DNA of 64,000 nucleotides from Gordonia sputi NBRC 100414. Lineage in GTDB: Bacteria > Actinomycetota > Actinomycetes > Mycobacteriales > Mycobacteriaceae. The notes below the pieces were generated by a model. It was not told the DNA's origin, did no database searches, and was given only the letters and a program-made list of their open reading frames with translations. Within the stretch, counting starts at the first letter, position 1; the number at the start of each line of letters is the position of its first letter. The position numbers were made by a program, and so were the translations under genes. Shown one piece after another: positions 29,545 to 38,035 of the stretch. The DNA lies in NCBI RefSeq assembly GCF_000248055.1, contig NZ_BAFC01000065.1, positions 1-64,000 of the forward strand. The letters are read 5' to 3'.

Positions 29545-30237
29545 CTACGTGCGGACGCCGAGTCGGGCCATGATGTCGGCGTCGATGGCGCTCAACTCGT
29601 TCTCGACCGCCCTGTGTGCGGTCTTGCGCTGCTGCGGCGGCATCGATTCGGCGGCCTCGACGGCGATGGCGAGATTGTCGAGGCGGGCGGTCATGGCGTC
29701 GACGAACTGCTTGGTATCCGACGACGTGTCCTGCGCCGACACCTTCTGCAGCGACGTGCGGAGCGAGTCGATACGAGCCAGCAGGGGTGCGCCGCTGCCC
29801 GAGTACTTGACCAACTGCGCCGGCGACACGCCGATGCGCTTGGCCTGGAGTTCGGTGATCTTGCCGCGGCCGGCGACCGCGACGCGGTAGATCACGGGCA
29901 CTGCGATGGGCGCGACCAGGCGTGCGACGGTGAGGAATCGCTTGACGCTTGCGGGGCTGAACGGCTTGGCGTCGGCAGTGGCTTTTGCTTTCGCGGCAAC
30001 GGTTTTCGCCTCGGCCTTCGCGACCTTCTGAGCCGCCTTTGCCTCGGCCTTCAAGGTCTTGCGCTGCGCCTTGAGTTCTTTCTCGACGATCTTCGTGCGC
30101 GACTTGTGCAGCTCCTTGGACGCCCTGCGCCTGTCCTTCGCAGCCAGCTTCGCGTCGAGCTTCGCCTTGGCTTTGAGGGCCTTGGTTTCTGCGCGTCGTT
30201 GAGCACGAGTCTTACCGTCGGACGAGAACAATCCCAT
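29545..30237 (-). CDS. Lys/Ala-rich coiled-coil protein (DUF6474-like)
   Basis: 230 residues. Residues 8-95 are Lys/Ala/Glu-rich and predicted to be a long helix or coiled coil (AEAKAAQKVAKAEAKTVAAK). A more hydrophobic stretch follows (FLTVARLVAPIAVPVIYRVA), then GKITELQAKRIGVSPAQLV and a helical C-terminus. I recall this as a conserved actinobacterial family of unknown function (DUF6474). It is the upstream neighbour of another Lys-rich gene on the same strand, 103 nt apart, and diverges from the RecB-like nuclease gene. Confidence 0.7.
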   Translation of the reverse strand: MGLFSSDGKTRAQRRAETKALKAKAKLDAKLAAKDRRRASKELHKSRTKIVEKELKAQRKTLKAEAKAAQKVAKAEAKTVAAKAKATADAKPFSPASVKRFLTVARLVAPIAVPVIYRVAVAGRGKITELQAKRIGVSPAQLVKYSGSGAPLLARIDSLRTSLQKVSAQDTSSDTKQFVDAMTARLDNLAIAVEAAESMPPQQRKTAHRAVENELSAIDADIMARLGVRT

Positions 30238-30369
30238 GCGGGCACCTTTCCCTGCGCCAGTTTGCTACAAGCATTGCATAGGCTCGATACAGACCGATCA
30301 CATCCGTCACACCGGCGGTGCGATCGACAGCCCAGATGTCTGATGAGCCGGTGAGAATCGAGGTGGGGT

Positions 30370-32106
30370 GTGGCCGCGGCCGTGTTGCATCCACGCGACC
30401 TGGCGGGATGCGAGCATCGGGTCGCCCTGGATTTCAGCCATCCCGACCTCGTCCGCGACCGGGCAGACACCCCTGAGGCGGCCCGTCGCAAAGAGTCTGC
30501 GCAGCTGCGACGTGAACGCATCCGCGACTTCCTGCTCGGACTCCACAGCGGCGAACCGTCGAACACGTTTGTCGTCGTCGACGACGGCCCGCACGCGCAG
30601 CGCGTTGCCGCCACCCGAGAGGCATGCTCGTCGGGTGCGCGGTGGATCTGGAATGCCACGCTGCCGACCGACCGTGTACACGGCAGACGAGGGCATTCAG
30701 AGCTCCTGCTGCGCGTCGGCGAGTCCGACGACGCGGCGTCGGGCTACATCCCGATCATTGTGGTGAACCATCGCGTGACGTATCCGGCGAAGAACCCGCG
30801 TCTGCACACCGGCGAGGTACCGACCCTCGTCACCAGTCCGCTGTGGGGGTGGATTCCGGCGCCCGACCCGTTCCGCTCGCCCCGAAGCAACCGCCGCGAC
30901 CAGCTACGACTGGCACACCTGACGCAGATGCTCCTCGACGAGGGGCTCTCGCCCGACGTCGAAGAAGACGAGTTGCGCGCAGGGGTCATCGGACTCGACG
31001 CCGACTGCATCGTCGTGCACAGGGTCGGGACGTCGCTTCCCGAATATCGCGAGGTCTTCGATCGCAGGCAGCACGTCGCGGCGGGAGATATCGCGACGAC
31101 GCCGCGTCGGATCGGTGAGTGTCGCGGGTGTCCGTGGTGGGGGCGCTGCGGCCCTGAGCTGGAGGAACGTCGAGATGTCAGCCTCGTCGCCAACGGCAAC
31201 CAGGGCGACGCATTGCGTGCGATCGGGATCACGACGATCGATCAACTCGCCCGCTACGACGGCGACCCGCCCGCAGACTGGCCCGCCAACCAGAGCTTCG
31301 ACGACGCGGTCATCTGCGCGATTGCGTGGCTCGCCGACATTCCACTCGTCCGTCGCGTCGAGGAGCCGACCGTGGCCCGAGCCGACGTCGAGGTGGACGT
31401 CGACATGGAGAGCTTCGGAGAGGACGGCGCGTACCTGTGGGGCACCCTGCTCACGGACAACACCGATCCCGCTCGAGACGTCGTCTATCGCGGCTTCGCC
31501 ACCTGGACGCCGCTTCCGACGGCCGACGAGGGACGGGCGTTTGCCGAGTTCTGGACGTGGCTGATGGCCGAGCGCGCCGACGCCCACGCAGCGGGCAAGA
31601 CCTTCGCCGCGTACTGCTACTCGCAGCAGGCCGAGAACAGGTGGTTACGCGCGTCTGCCGATCGGTTCGGCGATGAGCCCGGCATGCCGACGCGGGCCGA
31701 GGTCGAGCAGTTCATCGCGTCGGACGAGTGGGTCGACATCTTCGAGGCGGTGGGACGCAACTTTGTCGCACCGAACGGCAAGGGGCTCAAACGTGTTGCG
31801 CCCGTTGCTGGTTTCGGGTGGCGCGATGCGGAAGCCGGGGGAGAGGCCTCGATGGACTGGTACCGGCGGGCGGTCGGGATCGGTGGCGTCGACGTCGACC
31901 TGAGTCAGCGTGACCGACTGCTCGAATACAACGAAGACGACGTGCTCGCCACCAAGGTCCTACGCGAGTGGATGGACGGCTCGGCGGTCGGTGAAGGAGA
32001 CGGCTCGGCCGTCGGTGAGCTCCCGTTTGCCGACGACCTTCTCGCTTTCCGACGCTCAGGCGCGAGTCGAGCGGAGAGCGTCGAGGAACGAACCGCTTCC
32101 GAGTAG
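30370..32106 (+). CDS. TM0106-family RecB-like nuclease
   Basis: 578 residues from GTG 30370. The N-terminal part is a RecB/Cas4-like PD-(D/E)XK domain: HPRDLAGCEHRVALDF start, long helices, and a conserved Cys cluster CRGCPWWGRCGP (about residues 254-265) typical of Fe-S RecB-like families. The C-terminal half is an RNase H-like exonuclease domain with acidic residues in VDVDMESFGEDGAYLWG, where DMES could hold the metal, and YNEDDVLATKVLREW near the end. Family members are predicted DNA nucleases with no settled role. The 3' end overlaps the convergent gene by 51 bp. Confidence 0.85.
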   Translation: MAAAVLHPRDLAGCEHRVALDFSHPDLVRDRADTPEAARRKESAQLRRERIRDFLLGLHSGEPSNTFVVVDDGPHAQRVAATREACSSGARWIWNATLPTDRVHGRRGHSELLLRVGESDDAASGYIPIIVVNHRVTYPAKNPRLHTGEVPTLVTSPLWGWIPAPDPFRSPRSNRRDQLRLAHLTQMLLDEGLSPDVEEDELRAGVIGLDADCIVVHRVGTSLPEYREVFDRRQHVAAGDIATTPRRIGECRGCPWWGRCGPELEERRDVSLVANGNQGDALRAIGITTIDQLARYDGDPPADWPANQSFDDAVICAIAWLADIPLVRRVEEPTVARADVEVDVDMESFGEDGAYLWGTLLTDNTDPARDVVYRGFATWTPLPTADEGRAFAEFWTWLMAERADAHAAGKTFAAYCYSQQAENRWLRASADRFGDEPGMPTRAEVEQFIASDEWVDIFEAVGRNFVAPNGKGLKRVAPVAGFGWRDAEAGGEASMDWYRRAVGIGGVDVDLSQRDRLLEYNEDDVLATKVLREWMDGSAVGEGDGSAVGELPFADDLLAFRRSGASRAESVEERTASE

Positions 32107-33003
32107 CGCGACGGCGCCGAGAAGTAGCAGTGCACCCGGCGCGATGTCGGCGACGAACCCCGTGAAGCTGCTCAGGCTGACGCCACCCGACTTCGCGGGC
32201 GCAGCGGCCGGTGGTGCCTGCGCGGCGGCCGCGGCGGAGCCGCTGCCATTGTTCGACGGCGCACCGCCCTGCTGTGTGCCCGAGCTGCTGCCCGCCTGCG
32301 AACTGTTCGACGACGATCCGCCGCCGGTCGAGGGACTCTGGGGCTGCGCGGGCGCTGCCGGTGGTGCTGCGGCAGGCGGCGCGACCAGTGGGACCGCGAA
32401 CGCGGCCGCGGGCGGTTGCGCGGCCGGCCCGGGCGCGCTGTGGTTGGGACCGAGATTCGACGGTCCCGGATTCGACTGTCCAGGGCCCGCGGGTGGGTTG
32501 GGCGGTGGATTGCCACCCTGACCTGCGCCGGCGTGGGTCGTGGTGGTTGTCGAGGGTGTGGTACCGGGCTCGGTTGTGGTGCCCGGGGTCGTCGTGGTGC
32601 CGGTGTCAGTCGTGGTGCCGGTGTCAGTCGTGGAGCCGGGGGTTGACGGCGTTGTGGGCCCGCGCTCGGTCGTCGACGGATTCTCGCCGGTCGAGGTCTC
32701 ACCGCCCGAAGGGTCGACCGGGGTCGGTGGCGTCGGTGAAGTCGGGGTGTGGGTGTGATGGTGGCCCGAACCGTGCCCCCCGCCGCTGTGATCACCGCCG
32801 CCGTGCCCCCCGCCGCCGTAGTCACCGCCGTGGTGCGAGCTGGAGTGGTCGGAACCGCCGTTTCCGGACCCCGAGTCGTCGGGTTCGTCGGCCCAACCGA
32901 TGCCGCTGCCGATGGACAAGAGAAGGACGGCAGACAGTGCGAGAATCACTGCAGGGATGCGCGACCGCTTCGGGCGGCGGTTGCTGCTGACGCGATGCGC
33001 CAT
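32056..33003 (-). CDS. His/Gly- and Thr/Pro-rich envelope protein
   Basis: 315 residues from ATG 33003. A signal peptide (hydrophobic core IPAVILALSAVLLLSIGSG, then ADEPDD) is followed by a His/Gly/Ser-rich segment (GGDYGGGGHGGGDHSGGGHG and HHHTHT), a long Thr/Pro/Gly linker with TTDTGTT repeats, an Ala/Pro-rich region and a C-terminal membrane helix (APGALLLLGAVALLGSG) with a short tail. It looks like a wall-spanning protein anchored at its C-terminus, without a clear LPXTG motif. The His-rich part could bind metals. Divergent from the EspR-like gene. Confidence 0.7.
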   Translation of the reverse strand: MAHRVSSNRRPKRSRIPAVILALSAVLLLSIGSGIGWADEPDDSGSGNGGSDHSSSHHGGDYGGGGHGGGDHSGGGHGSGHHHTHTPTSPTPPTPVDPSGGETSTGENPSTTERGPTTPSTPGSTTDTGTTTDTGTTTTPGTTTEPGTTPSTTTTTHAGAGQGGNPPPNPPAGPGQSNPGPSNLGPNHSAPGPAAQPPAAAFAVPLVAPPAAAPPAAPAQPQSPSTGGGSSSNSSQAGSSSGTQQGGAPSNNGSGSAAAAAQAPPAAAPAKSGGVSLSSFTGFVADIAPGALLLLGAVALLGSGSFLDALRSTRA

Positions 33004-33288
33004 ACTGCGCTCCTGTCCGTTTTCTGTCGTGAACGGCCGAGTAAACGGTACCCTGGTCCGCATTACCCTCGATCCTGTAATCAGATCGAGATGAAATGTT
33101 CACCCGCGGGGAGGTGTTCGTGATCAAACTGTGAATAATGCCACAAGGCCGTAAGGTGTTGGCGTTATGGCTGGTTGCCAGCTCGCACGTGGGGGAACGC
33201 TGTGCGTCTAGCATGCCCATCGTTGCATTGGGGATGCGTGTCGGGCTTTAATGTTTGCAAGTTCAAATGTCGGCTTTCGGAGAGTTGA

Positions 33289-33855
33289 ATGACTTCACAA
33301 GGGACGGATAACCCCATGGGTGACGCCGGTAGGGGTGGGTCCGACGAACGCTCCACGTCCGTCGATCCGGGTTTGTTTGCTCGACGGCTCGAAGAGCTGT
33401 TTCGTACGGTCCCAGGACCAAACGGACGCGCGTACAGCGCCAAAGCGATCGCGGCTCGCAGTACGGAGCGCGGATTCAGGCTGGGTGAGTCCTACCTCAG
33501 TCAGCTTCGCTCGGGTAAGGCCAAGTCGCCGTCGTTCAGGACGGTCGAGGGAATCGCTGCGGCTTTCGGGGTAGATGTCCACTACTTCCTGGAAGATCGC
33601 GCAGCGCAGCGTACGCGCGACGAGATTGATCTGATGCGGCTGCAGGCCGACACCGACGTCCAGCTTGCAGCATTCCGGTTGGCCGGACTGTCGAGCGATT
33701 CGGTGACCGTGGTCAACGAGCTGATCAAGGTGCTGCGCGAGCAGCAGGGGCTGCCCAAGGACCCGCCCGACGTCGTAGCTGCCGGTCTCACTGAAGACGA
33801 GGTCGACGCCATCGAGGCGCGCCTGCGCGTCGTCGGTTTGTCCAACGACGACTGA
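33289..33855 (+). CDS. EspR-like helix-turn-helix regulator
   Basis: 188 residues. An N-terminal low-complexity stretch of about 27 residues precedes an HTH domain, LFARRLEELFRTVPGPNGRA through ESYLSQLRSGKAKSPSFRTV, then a helical C-terminal part that may dimerise. The layout and the YLSQLRSG recognition helix resemble mycobacterial EspR, a nucleoid-associated regulator of ESX-1 genes. Here it is followed after 21 nt by an ImmA/IrrE-like peptidase gene, a pairing usual for XRE repressors that are inactivated by cleavage. GGAG precedes ATG 33289. Confidence 0.85.
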   Translation: MTSQGTDNPMGDAGRGGSDERSTSVDPGLFARRLEELFRTVPGPNGRAYSAKAIAARSTERGFRLGESYLSQLRSGKAKSPSFRTVEGIAAAFGVDVHYFLEDRAAQRTRDEIDLMRLQADTDVQLAAFRLAGLSSDSVTVVNELIKVLREQQGLPKDPPDVVAAGLTEDEVDAIEARLRVVGLSNDD

Positions 33856-33876
33856 TACTGCAGGCCCCGCGACACC

Positions 33877-34419
33877 GTGACGTCGAACAAGTCGGTCGAT
33901 GAGGGTTCGCGCCGCAGCCAGCGGTCGCTGTGGGCGCTTGTTCGTCGGTCACTCGACGGCCTCGACCTCGACCTACCGCTCGACGTCGTCCAGCTCTGCG
34001 AGCGGTACGGCGAGCGGCGTGGACGTCCGATCCGGCCACTGCCGTACGCGCTGCCCGCGGGGATGCCCAATGGTGTCTGGTTGGCGGCCAAAGATGCCGA
34101 CTACTTCTTCTATCAGGAGAACACGTCGCAGTTGCACAGAGATCAGATCATCGTGCACGAGTTCGGTCATCTCATCGCAGGTCACCAGATGCTCGGCGAG
34201 GCATCGCTGACAGGCCCACCGGCGGCCTCCGGAGACGAATCCGACGCCGCGCTGCGTCGAACGTGCTACTCCGACGACCGCGAGTGGGAAGCCGAGACGC
34301 TGGCTTCTATGATTCTGACGTGGGCACAGTCGGCGGGCAACAGCGTCGGGACAACGGCCGACAACAAAGAAGTGCGGGGCCTACAGCGGCTCCTCGGGGG
34401 TCATAAAGGCTGGCTGTGA
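33877..34419 (+). CDS. ImmA/IrrE-family metallopeptidase
   Basis: 180 residues from GTG 33877. The zinc motif HEFGH is at 94-98 (IIVHEFGHLIAGHQ), with a downstream candidate third ligand in DDREWEAETLASMI. These proteins cleave XRE-type repressors to switch on mobile-element or stress genes; in this actinobacterial arrangement the regulator is the EspR-like gene just upstream. It is followed after 11 nt by a MAB_1171c-type membrane protein gene. All expected catalytic residues are present. Confidence 0.88.
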   Translation: MTSNKSVDEGSRRSQRSLWALVRRSLDGLDLDLPLDVVQLCERYGERRGRPIRPLPYALPAGMPNGVWLAAKDADYFFYQENTSQLHRDQIIVHEFGHLIAGHQMLGEASLTGPPAASGDESDAALRRTCYSDDREWEAETLASMILTWAQSAGNSVGTTADNKEVRGLQRLLGGHKGWL

Positions 34420-34430
34420 GGTGACTTCAG

Positions 34431-35612
34431 ATGACCGACATCATCAATCTGGTCGCGCTCGTCGCCTTCGTGCTTGCGCTGTGTTGGCGTCTGGACAAGA
34501 TCAGGCGCGGTAGCGGGGGCCTTCAGGCCATCGCGATGACGGTGGCGATCTCCGCGCTGACGTTGGCCTTCGTGGTCAGCACCAGAACGAGCGCGCACTA
34601 CCTCGACGAGCACGTCTATGTGGGCAGTTCGCGCTGGCTGTACTACGCGTTGCTCGCACTCGGCGTGGCGGCGTTGGTCATCGTGTTCTTCTTTCCCACC
34701 GCTCGTGCCACTCGCGAGCGGCGTGCCGGTCACGAGGCCTTCCCGCTGGTCGTCGCATTGATCGGTCTGCAGGTTGCGCTGGTGTTCACCCCGGACTCGC
34801 TGCGGACGTCGTCGGTCAGCGAGTGGAGCTTCAAGAACTGGGGATTTGCGCTCTTCTACATCATCGCCAGCGCGTATCTCGCGTACGGATTCGGTGCGTG
34901 CGTGCGCAGTGTGTTCAAGTTCTATCGCGTGTCGGAGGGGTACCTGCGGTTCTCGCTCGGCCTGCTCCTCGCGGGCTTCGGCTTGCTCGCTTTTGCGTCG
35001 GTCCTGCAGGTCCTCGCGGTGCTCGGAAGTGCGAGCGGCCTCATCGGCGCGGTCAATTCGCTGATCGCGGTGCGAACCCTCGACATCGTCGGCATCGTCG
35101 CATTTCTCGTGGGCATCAGCTTTCCGATGCTGCACTCGCGGTGGACCGAGCTGGCCGCACGACGTCGCCATCGGCGTGCCGCCGCCGCCCTCGAACCGTT
35201 GTGGAGCCTCCTGACGAGCGCAATCCCCGAGGTGGTGCTCCCGGAGGCGGGCAGATCGCCGACACAACGCCTGCACCGTGAGGTCGTCGAGATCAGGGAC
35301 TCACTGACACAGTTGAGCCCGCTGGTCCCCGAGGAGTTCGACGACGTCGACGACGAGGTGAAGGTCGCGATGCTGCGCGACGCCGTCGAGGCCTACCGCG
35401 ACGAAGGCGGAGCGTCGGGGCCGGTGCGCCCGATGGTCCCCGCAGACGGCACGGGACTCGACGCCGAGGCCGCACCCCTCATCCGACTGTCACGGTTCGT
35501 GGTCGAGGATTCTGCGCGCGAGGATCCCGATGCGGCCGAGGACGTTGACGCGTACGTCGATCCCGGCCACGAGGTGCCGACGACCATGCGCGGGGTCCAG
35601 GCTCGCGACTGA
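34431..35612 (+). CDS. MAB_1171c-family membrane protein
   Basis: 393 residues. About seven membrane helices lie in residues 1-235 (starting IINLVALVAFVLALCW), then a soluble C-terminal domain (RAAAALEPLWSLLTSAIPEV and following, about 245-340) of the DUF6545 type. The family is annotated as a putative transporter, without proven substrate. It repeatedly follows an XRE regulator and an ImmA-like peptidase in actinobacteria (from memory). It probably forms an operon with the two upstream genes (gaps 21 and 11 nt). Confidence 0.85.
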   Translation: MTDIINLVALVAFVLALCWRLDKIRRGSGGLQAIAMTVAISALTLAFVVSTRTSAHYLDEHVYVGSSRWLYYALLALGVAALVIVFFFPTARATRERRAGHEAFPLVVALIGLQVALVFTPDSLRTSSVSEWSFKNWGFALFYIIASAYLAYGFGACVRSVFKFYRVSEGYLRFSLGLLLAGFGLLAFASVLQVLAVLGSASGLIGAVNSLIAVRTLDIVGIVAFLVGISFPMLHSRWTELAARRRHRRAAAALEPLWSLLTSAIPEVVLPEAGRSPTQRLHREVVEIRDSLTQLSPLVPEEFDDVDDEVKVAMLRDAVEAYRDEGGASGPVRPMVPADGTGLDAEAAPLIRLSRFVVEDSAREDPDAAEDVDAYVDPGHEVPTTMRGVQARD

Positions 35613-35636
35613 CCCCGCGCAGGGCGGCCATCTAGC

Positions 35637-36398
35637 TCAGCGGGGCGCCATGCGCAGTGCGCCGTCCATCCTGATGGTCTCGCCGTTGAGGTAGTTGTGC
35701 TCGACGATGAACTCCGCGAGCTGTGCGTGCTCCGCTGGTTCGCCGAGGCGGTGCGGGAACGGAATGGCCTCGGCCAGCGTCTTCTGGAACTCGGGGGTGA
35801 TGCCCGCGAGCATCGGCGTGCTGATCGTTCCCGGAGCGATCGTGCAGACGCGAATCCCGACGCGTGCGAGGTCGCGCGCGGCCGAGATCGTCATTGCGTG
35901 AACGCCACCCTTCGACGCCGCATAGGCGATCTGACCGATCTGGCCTTCGAATGCTGCCACTGACGCGGTGTTCACGATGACGCCGCGCGTTCCGTCGTCG
36001 TCAACGGTCGATTCGTCCTTCATCTGATTGGCAGCGAGCCGCATGACATTGAACGTGCCGACGAGGTTGATATCGATGATCTTGCGGAAGAGATCCAGAT
36101 CGTGCGGACCCTCCTTGGTCAGGATGCGCGACGCCCAACCGACTCCCGCGCAGTTGACCGCAACACGTAGTGGCGCGCCGGCCTCGGCGATGGTGTCAAT
36201 GGCCGCCTGCACCTGTGCTTCGTCGGTGACGTCGGTGGGGATGAGGGTGATGCCATCGGTCGGCTCGGCCTTGTCGATCGACGGCTGTAGATCAAGGCCG
36301 AAGACCTGCACACCCGCGGCAGCGAACCGCGCGGCGGTCGCGGCTCCGAGTCCGGATGCGGCGCCGGTGACGAGTACAGAAGAGCCGGAGATGTCCAT
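35637..36398 (-). CDS. SDR, 3-hydroxyacyl-CoA dehydrogenase type II-like
   Basis: 253 residues. A classical SDR: NAD site TGAASGLGAA (11-20), NCAGVGWASR, catalytic Ser in NTASVAAFEG and the YAASK active-site pair, and a PGTISTPML segment. The overall sequence resembles HSD17B10-type 3-hydroxyacyl-CoA dehydrogenases (IGQIAYAASKGGVHAMTI), so a role in beta-oxidation or 3-hydroxy-2-methyl substrates is likely. Single gene, converging on the MAB_1171c gene with a 24-nt gap. Confidence 0.88.
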   Translation of the reverse strand: MDISGSSVLVTGAASGLGAATAARFAAAGVQVFGLDLQPSIDKAEPTDGITLIPTDVTDEAQVQAAIDTIAEAGAPLRVAVNCAGVGWASRILTKEGPHDLDLFRKIIDINLVGTFNVMRLAANQMKDESTVDDDGTRGVIVNTASVAAFEGQIGQIAYAASKGGVHAMTISAARDLARVGIRVCTIAPGTISTPMLAGITPEFQKTLAEAIPFPHRLGEPAEHAQLAEFIVEHNYLNGETIRMDGALRMAPR

Positions 36399-36517
36399 CG
36401 GGAGAGCCTTTCGTTCGGTAGCTGGTCTGCCTCACCATAAATGGTGGACTCAGCACAGAAAGTAGGAAACCCTACCAAAACCGACCGATCGCTCGGGAAA
36501 CTACCGGCTCTGCGGGA

Positions 36518-37246
36518 TCACTGCTGGTCAGACGCATGTCCGCTATGAGCGGGCTCGGCGGCGGGTGCCGTTGCGGCCAGTGCTGCCGCGCGGTGGACCC
36601 GATGGATGTAGTACGACCCGACACCGGCGAGGACCACCACCGCCGACAGTGTCGCGATGACCGTGACCGACGACGAGTCGCGCAGACCCTCGAACAGCAA
36701 CCACGCTGCGAACGCGAAGAAGAGCACGGACGCGCCGATCGCGATGGTCCGCTCGGGTAGGTGCTTGCCGAGGAGAGCGCCGATGGCGATGGCCAGGGCG
36801 TCGGCGGCGACCATGCCGATCGTCGAACCGATCCACACGCCGAGCCAGTTGCTGTGCGCTGAGAGCGTGATGGTGGCGAGCATCGTCTTGTCGCCGAGCT
36901 CGGCGAGGAAGAACGACGACATCACCGCGAAGAACACCGACTTGCCGACGCGGTCGGCCTTGCCCTGCTCGGCGTCGTCGAGGCTGTCGCCGCGAAGCGT
37001 CCATAGGCCGAAGATCAACATCGCGATGCCCGCGACGATGGACATGACATTCGACGGGATCGACAAACCGAGGAAATGGCCGAAGAAGACGGAAACAGCG
37101 TGGACCGCGGTCGTGGCCACGGTGATCGCGAGCAGAACGATCCACCACTTGTAACGCAACGCGTAGGTCATGGCCATCAGCTGCGACTTGTCGCCGAGCT
37201 CGGCGACAAAGATCACGCCGAAGCTCAACAGGAGGGCAGCAATCAC
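36518..37246 (-). CDS. GDT1/TMEM165-family cation exporter
   Basis: 242 residues with six to seven membrane helices. The two family repeats each carry ELGDK(S/T): VAELGDKSQLMAMTYALRY near residue 15 and LAELGDKTMLATITLSAHS near 115, where Glu and Asp bind the cation. Bacterial members export Mn2+ (or Ca2+/H+). GTG 37246 is kept because the MIAALLLSFGVIFVAELGDK start is conserved in the family. A palindromic box like a DtxR/IdeR/MntR operator lies just upstream, fitting metal control. Confidence 0.88.
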   Translation of the reverse strand: MIAALLLSFGVIFVAELGDKSQLMAMTYALRYKWWIVLLAITVATTAVHAVSVFFGHFLGLSIPSNVMSIVAGIAMLIFGLWTLRGDSLDDAEQGKADRVGKSVFFAVMSSFFLAELGDKTMLATITLSAHSNWLGVWIGSTIGMVAADALAIAIGALLGKHLPERTIAIGASVLFFAFAAWLLFEGLRDSSSVTVIATLSAVVVLAGVGSYYIHRVHRAAALAATAPAAEPAHSGHASDQQ

Positions 37247-37251
37247 GATGT

Positions 37252-37270
37252 CGAGGTTAGCCAGACCTCA
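37252..37270 (-). promoter_or_regulatory. IdeR/DtxR/MntR-like operator
   Basis: On the coding strand of the GDT1 gene the 19-mer reads TGAGGTCTGGCTAACCTCG, matching the IdeR/DtxR consensus TTAGGTTAGGCTAACCTAA at 14 of 19 positions, with perfect GAGGT/ACCTC arms. It sits 5 nt before the GTG start, where binding would block transcription or initiation. Confidence 0.5.
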
Positions 37271-37365
37271 CACGCGATTGCAACAGATCGCAAACCCATA
37301 TTCGTGCAGGTAGGGGGCACAAAAATCGAAGTTCGGGCACCCGTGAAACGAGGCTTCGGACACTC

Positions 37366-37890
37366 TCAGGCGACGAGGAGCATGGCCAGGACGGCGGTGT
37401 CGGGGTCGGCGTTGGGGTCGATTCCGACCTTGTTGCGCAGGTTGACCACCGTGCCGTCGGCTTCTGCTTCTGCCCACCCGGCGCGGTGCTCGAGACCGAG
37501 TTCCGGCAATCCGGGAAGCAACACACACCCGGACGCGACGTCGGCGCATTCGGGAAGCGACGGACGGGTGCGCGACGGTGGATGAAGCATCACCAATGCG
37601 GGTGGATTGCTGTCGAAGCGGCCGGCTTCGACGAAGCTGTCGTCGACGACGTTCCCGATCGCCACCATCATGCCGACGGCGGGTTCGTCGAGGTCATTGG
37701 GATGTTCTTCGACGACGCGGAAGATCGTCGTAGTCGGTAGGAAGCCGGGGCGGCACGCGATCCGCACCGAGGCGACGAGGGTCTGGGTCCACTCGAGTGT
37801 CGATTCCGGCCAGCGTCCGGAGATGAGGATTCCGTTGAGATGCCCGTGTTGTTGAACCGGTGTGAGCCCGATCGGGACAGAGGACTGCAT
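37366..37890 (-). CDS. Hypothetical soluble protein
   Basis: 174 residues from ATG 37890, chosen because GGAGGTC lies just upstream and the longer frame has no signal. I recognise no family. It is a soluble alpha/beta-type protein with VPIGLTPVQQHGHLNGILIS near the start, MMVAIGNVV in the middle and an acidic C-terminus ending DTAVLAMLLVA. Single gene on the minus strand, divergent from the ECF transporter operon and sharing its control region. Confidence 0.6.
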   Translation of the reverse strand: MQSSVPIGLTPVQQHGHLNGILISGRWPESTLEWTQTLVASVRIACRPGFLPTTTIFRVVEEHPNDLDEPAVGMMVAIGNVVDDSFVEAGRFDSNPPALVMLHPPSRTRPSLPECADVASGCVLLPGLPELGLEHRAGWAEAEADGTVVNLRNKVGIDPNADPDTAVLAMLLVA

Positions 37891-37973
37891 GTTCTGACCT
37901 CCCTGTTCGTGAGATGAGAATCCACCCGTTGCGGGTCGTCGTCCAGTCGAAGCGCCGTGTTGTGACGCTTCGT

Positions 37974-37986
37974 TTACACGGTGTAA
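37974..37986. promoter_or_regulatory. Palindromic operator candidate
   Basis: TTACACGGTGTAA is a perfect 6+1+6 palindrome within GTTTACACGGTGTAACG. A 7-bp hairpin (37948-37954 with 37966-37972) sits just before it. Both lie between the divergent hypothetical gene and the ECF transporter genes, 50 nt before the transporter start, a natural place for a repressor site. Confidence 0.4.
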
Positions 37987-38035
37987 CGACAGGTGCGGCC
38001 CTGGCGTGGTCGGGGTCACCAGGCACTATGGATAC

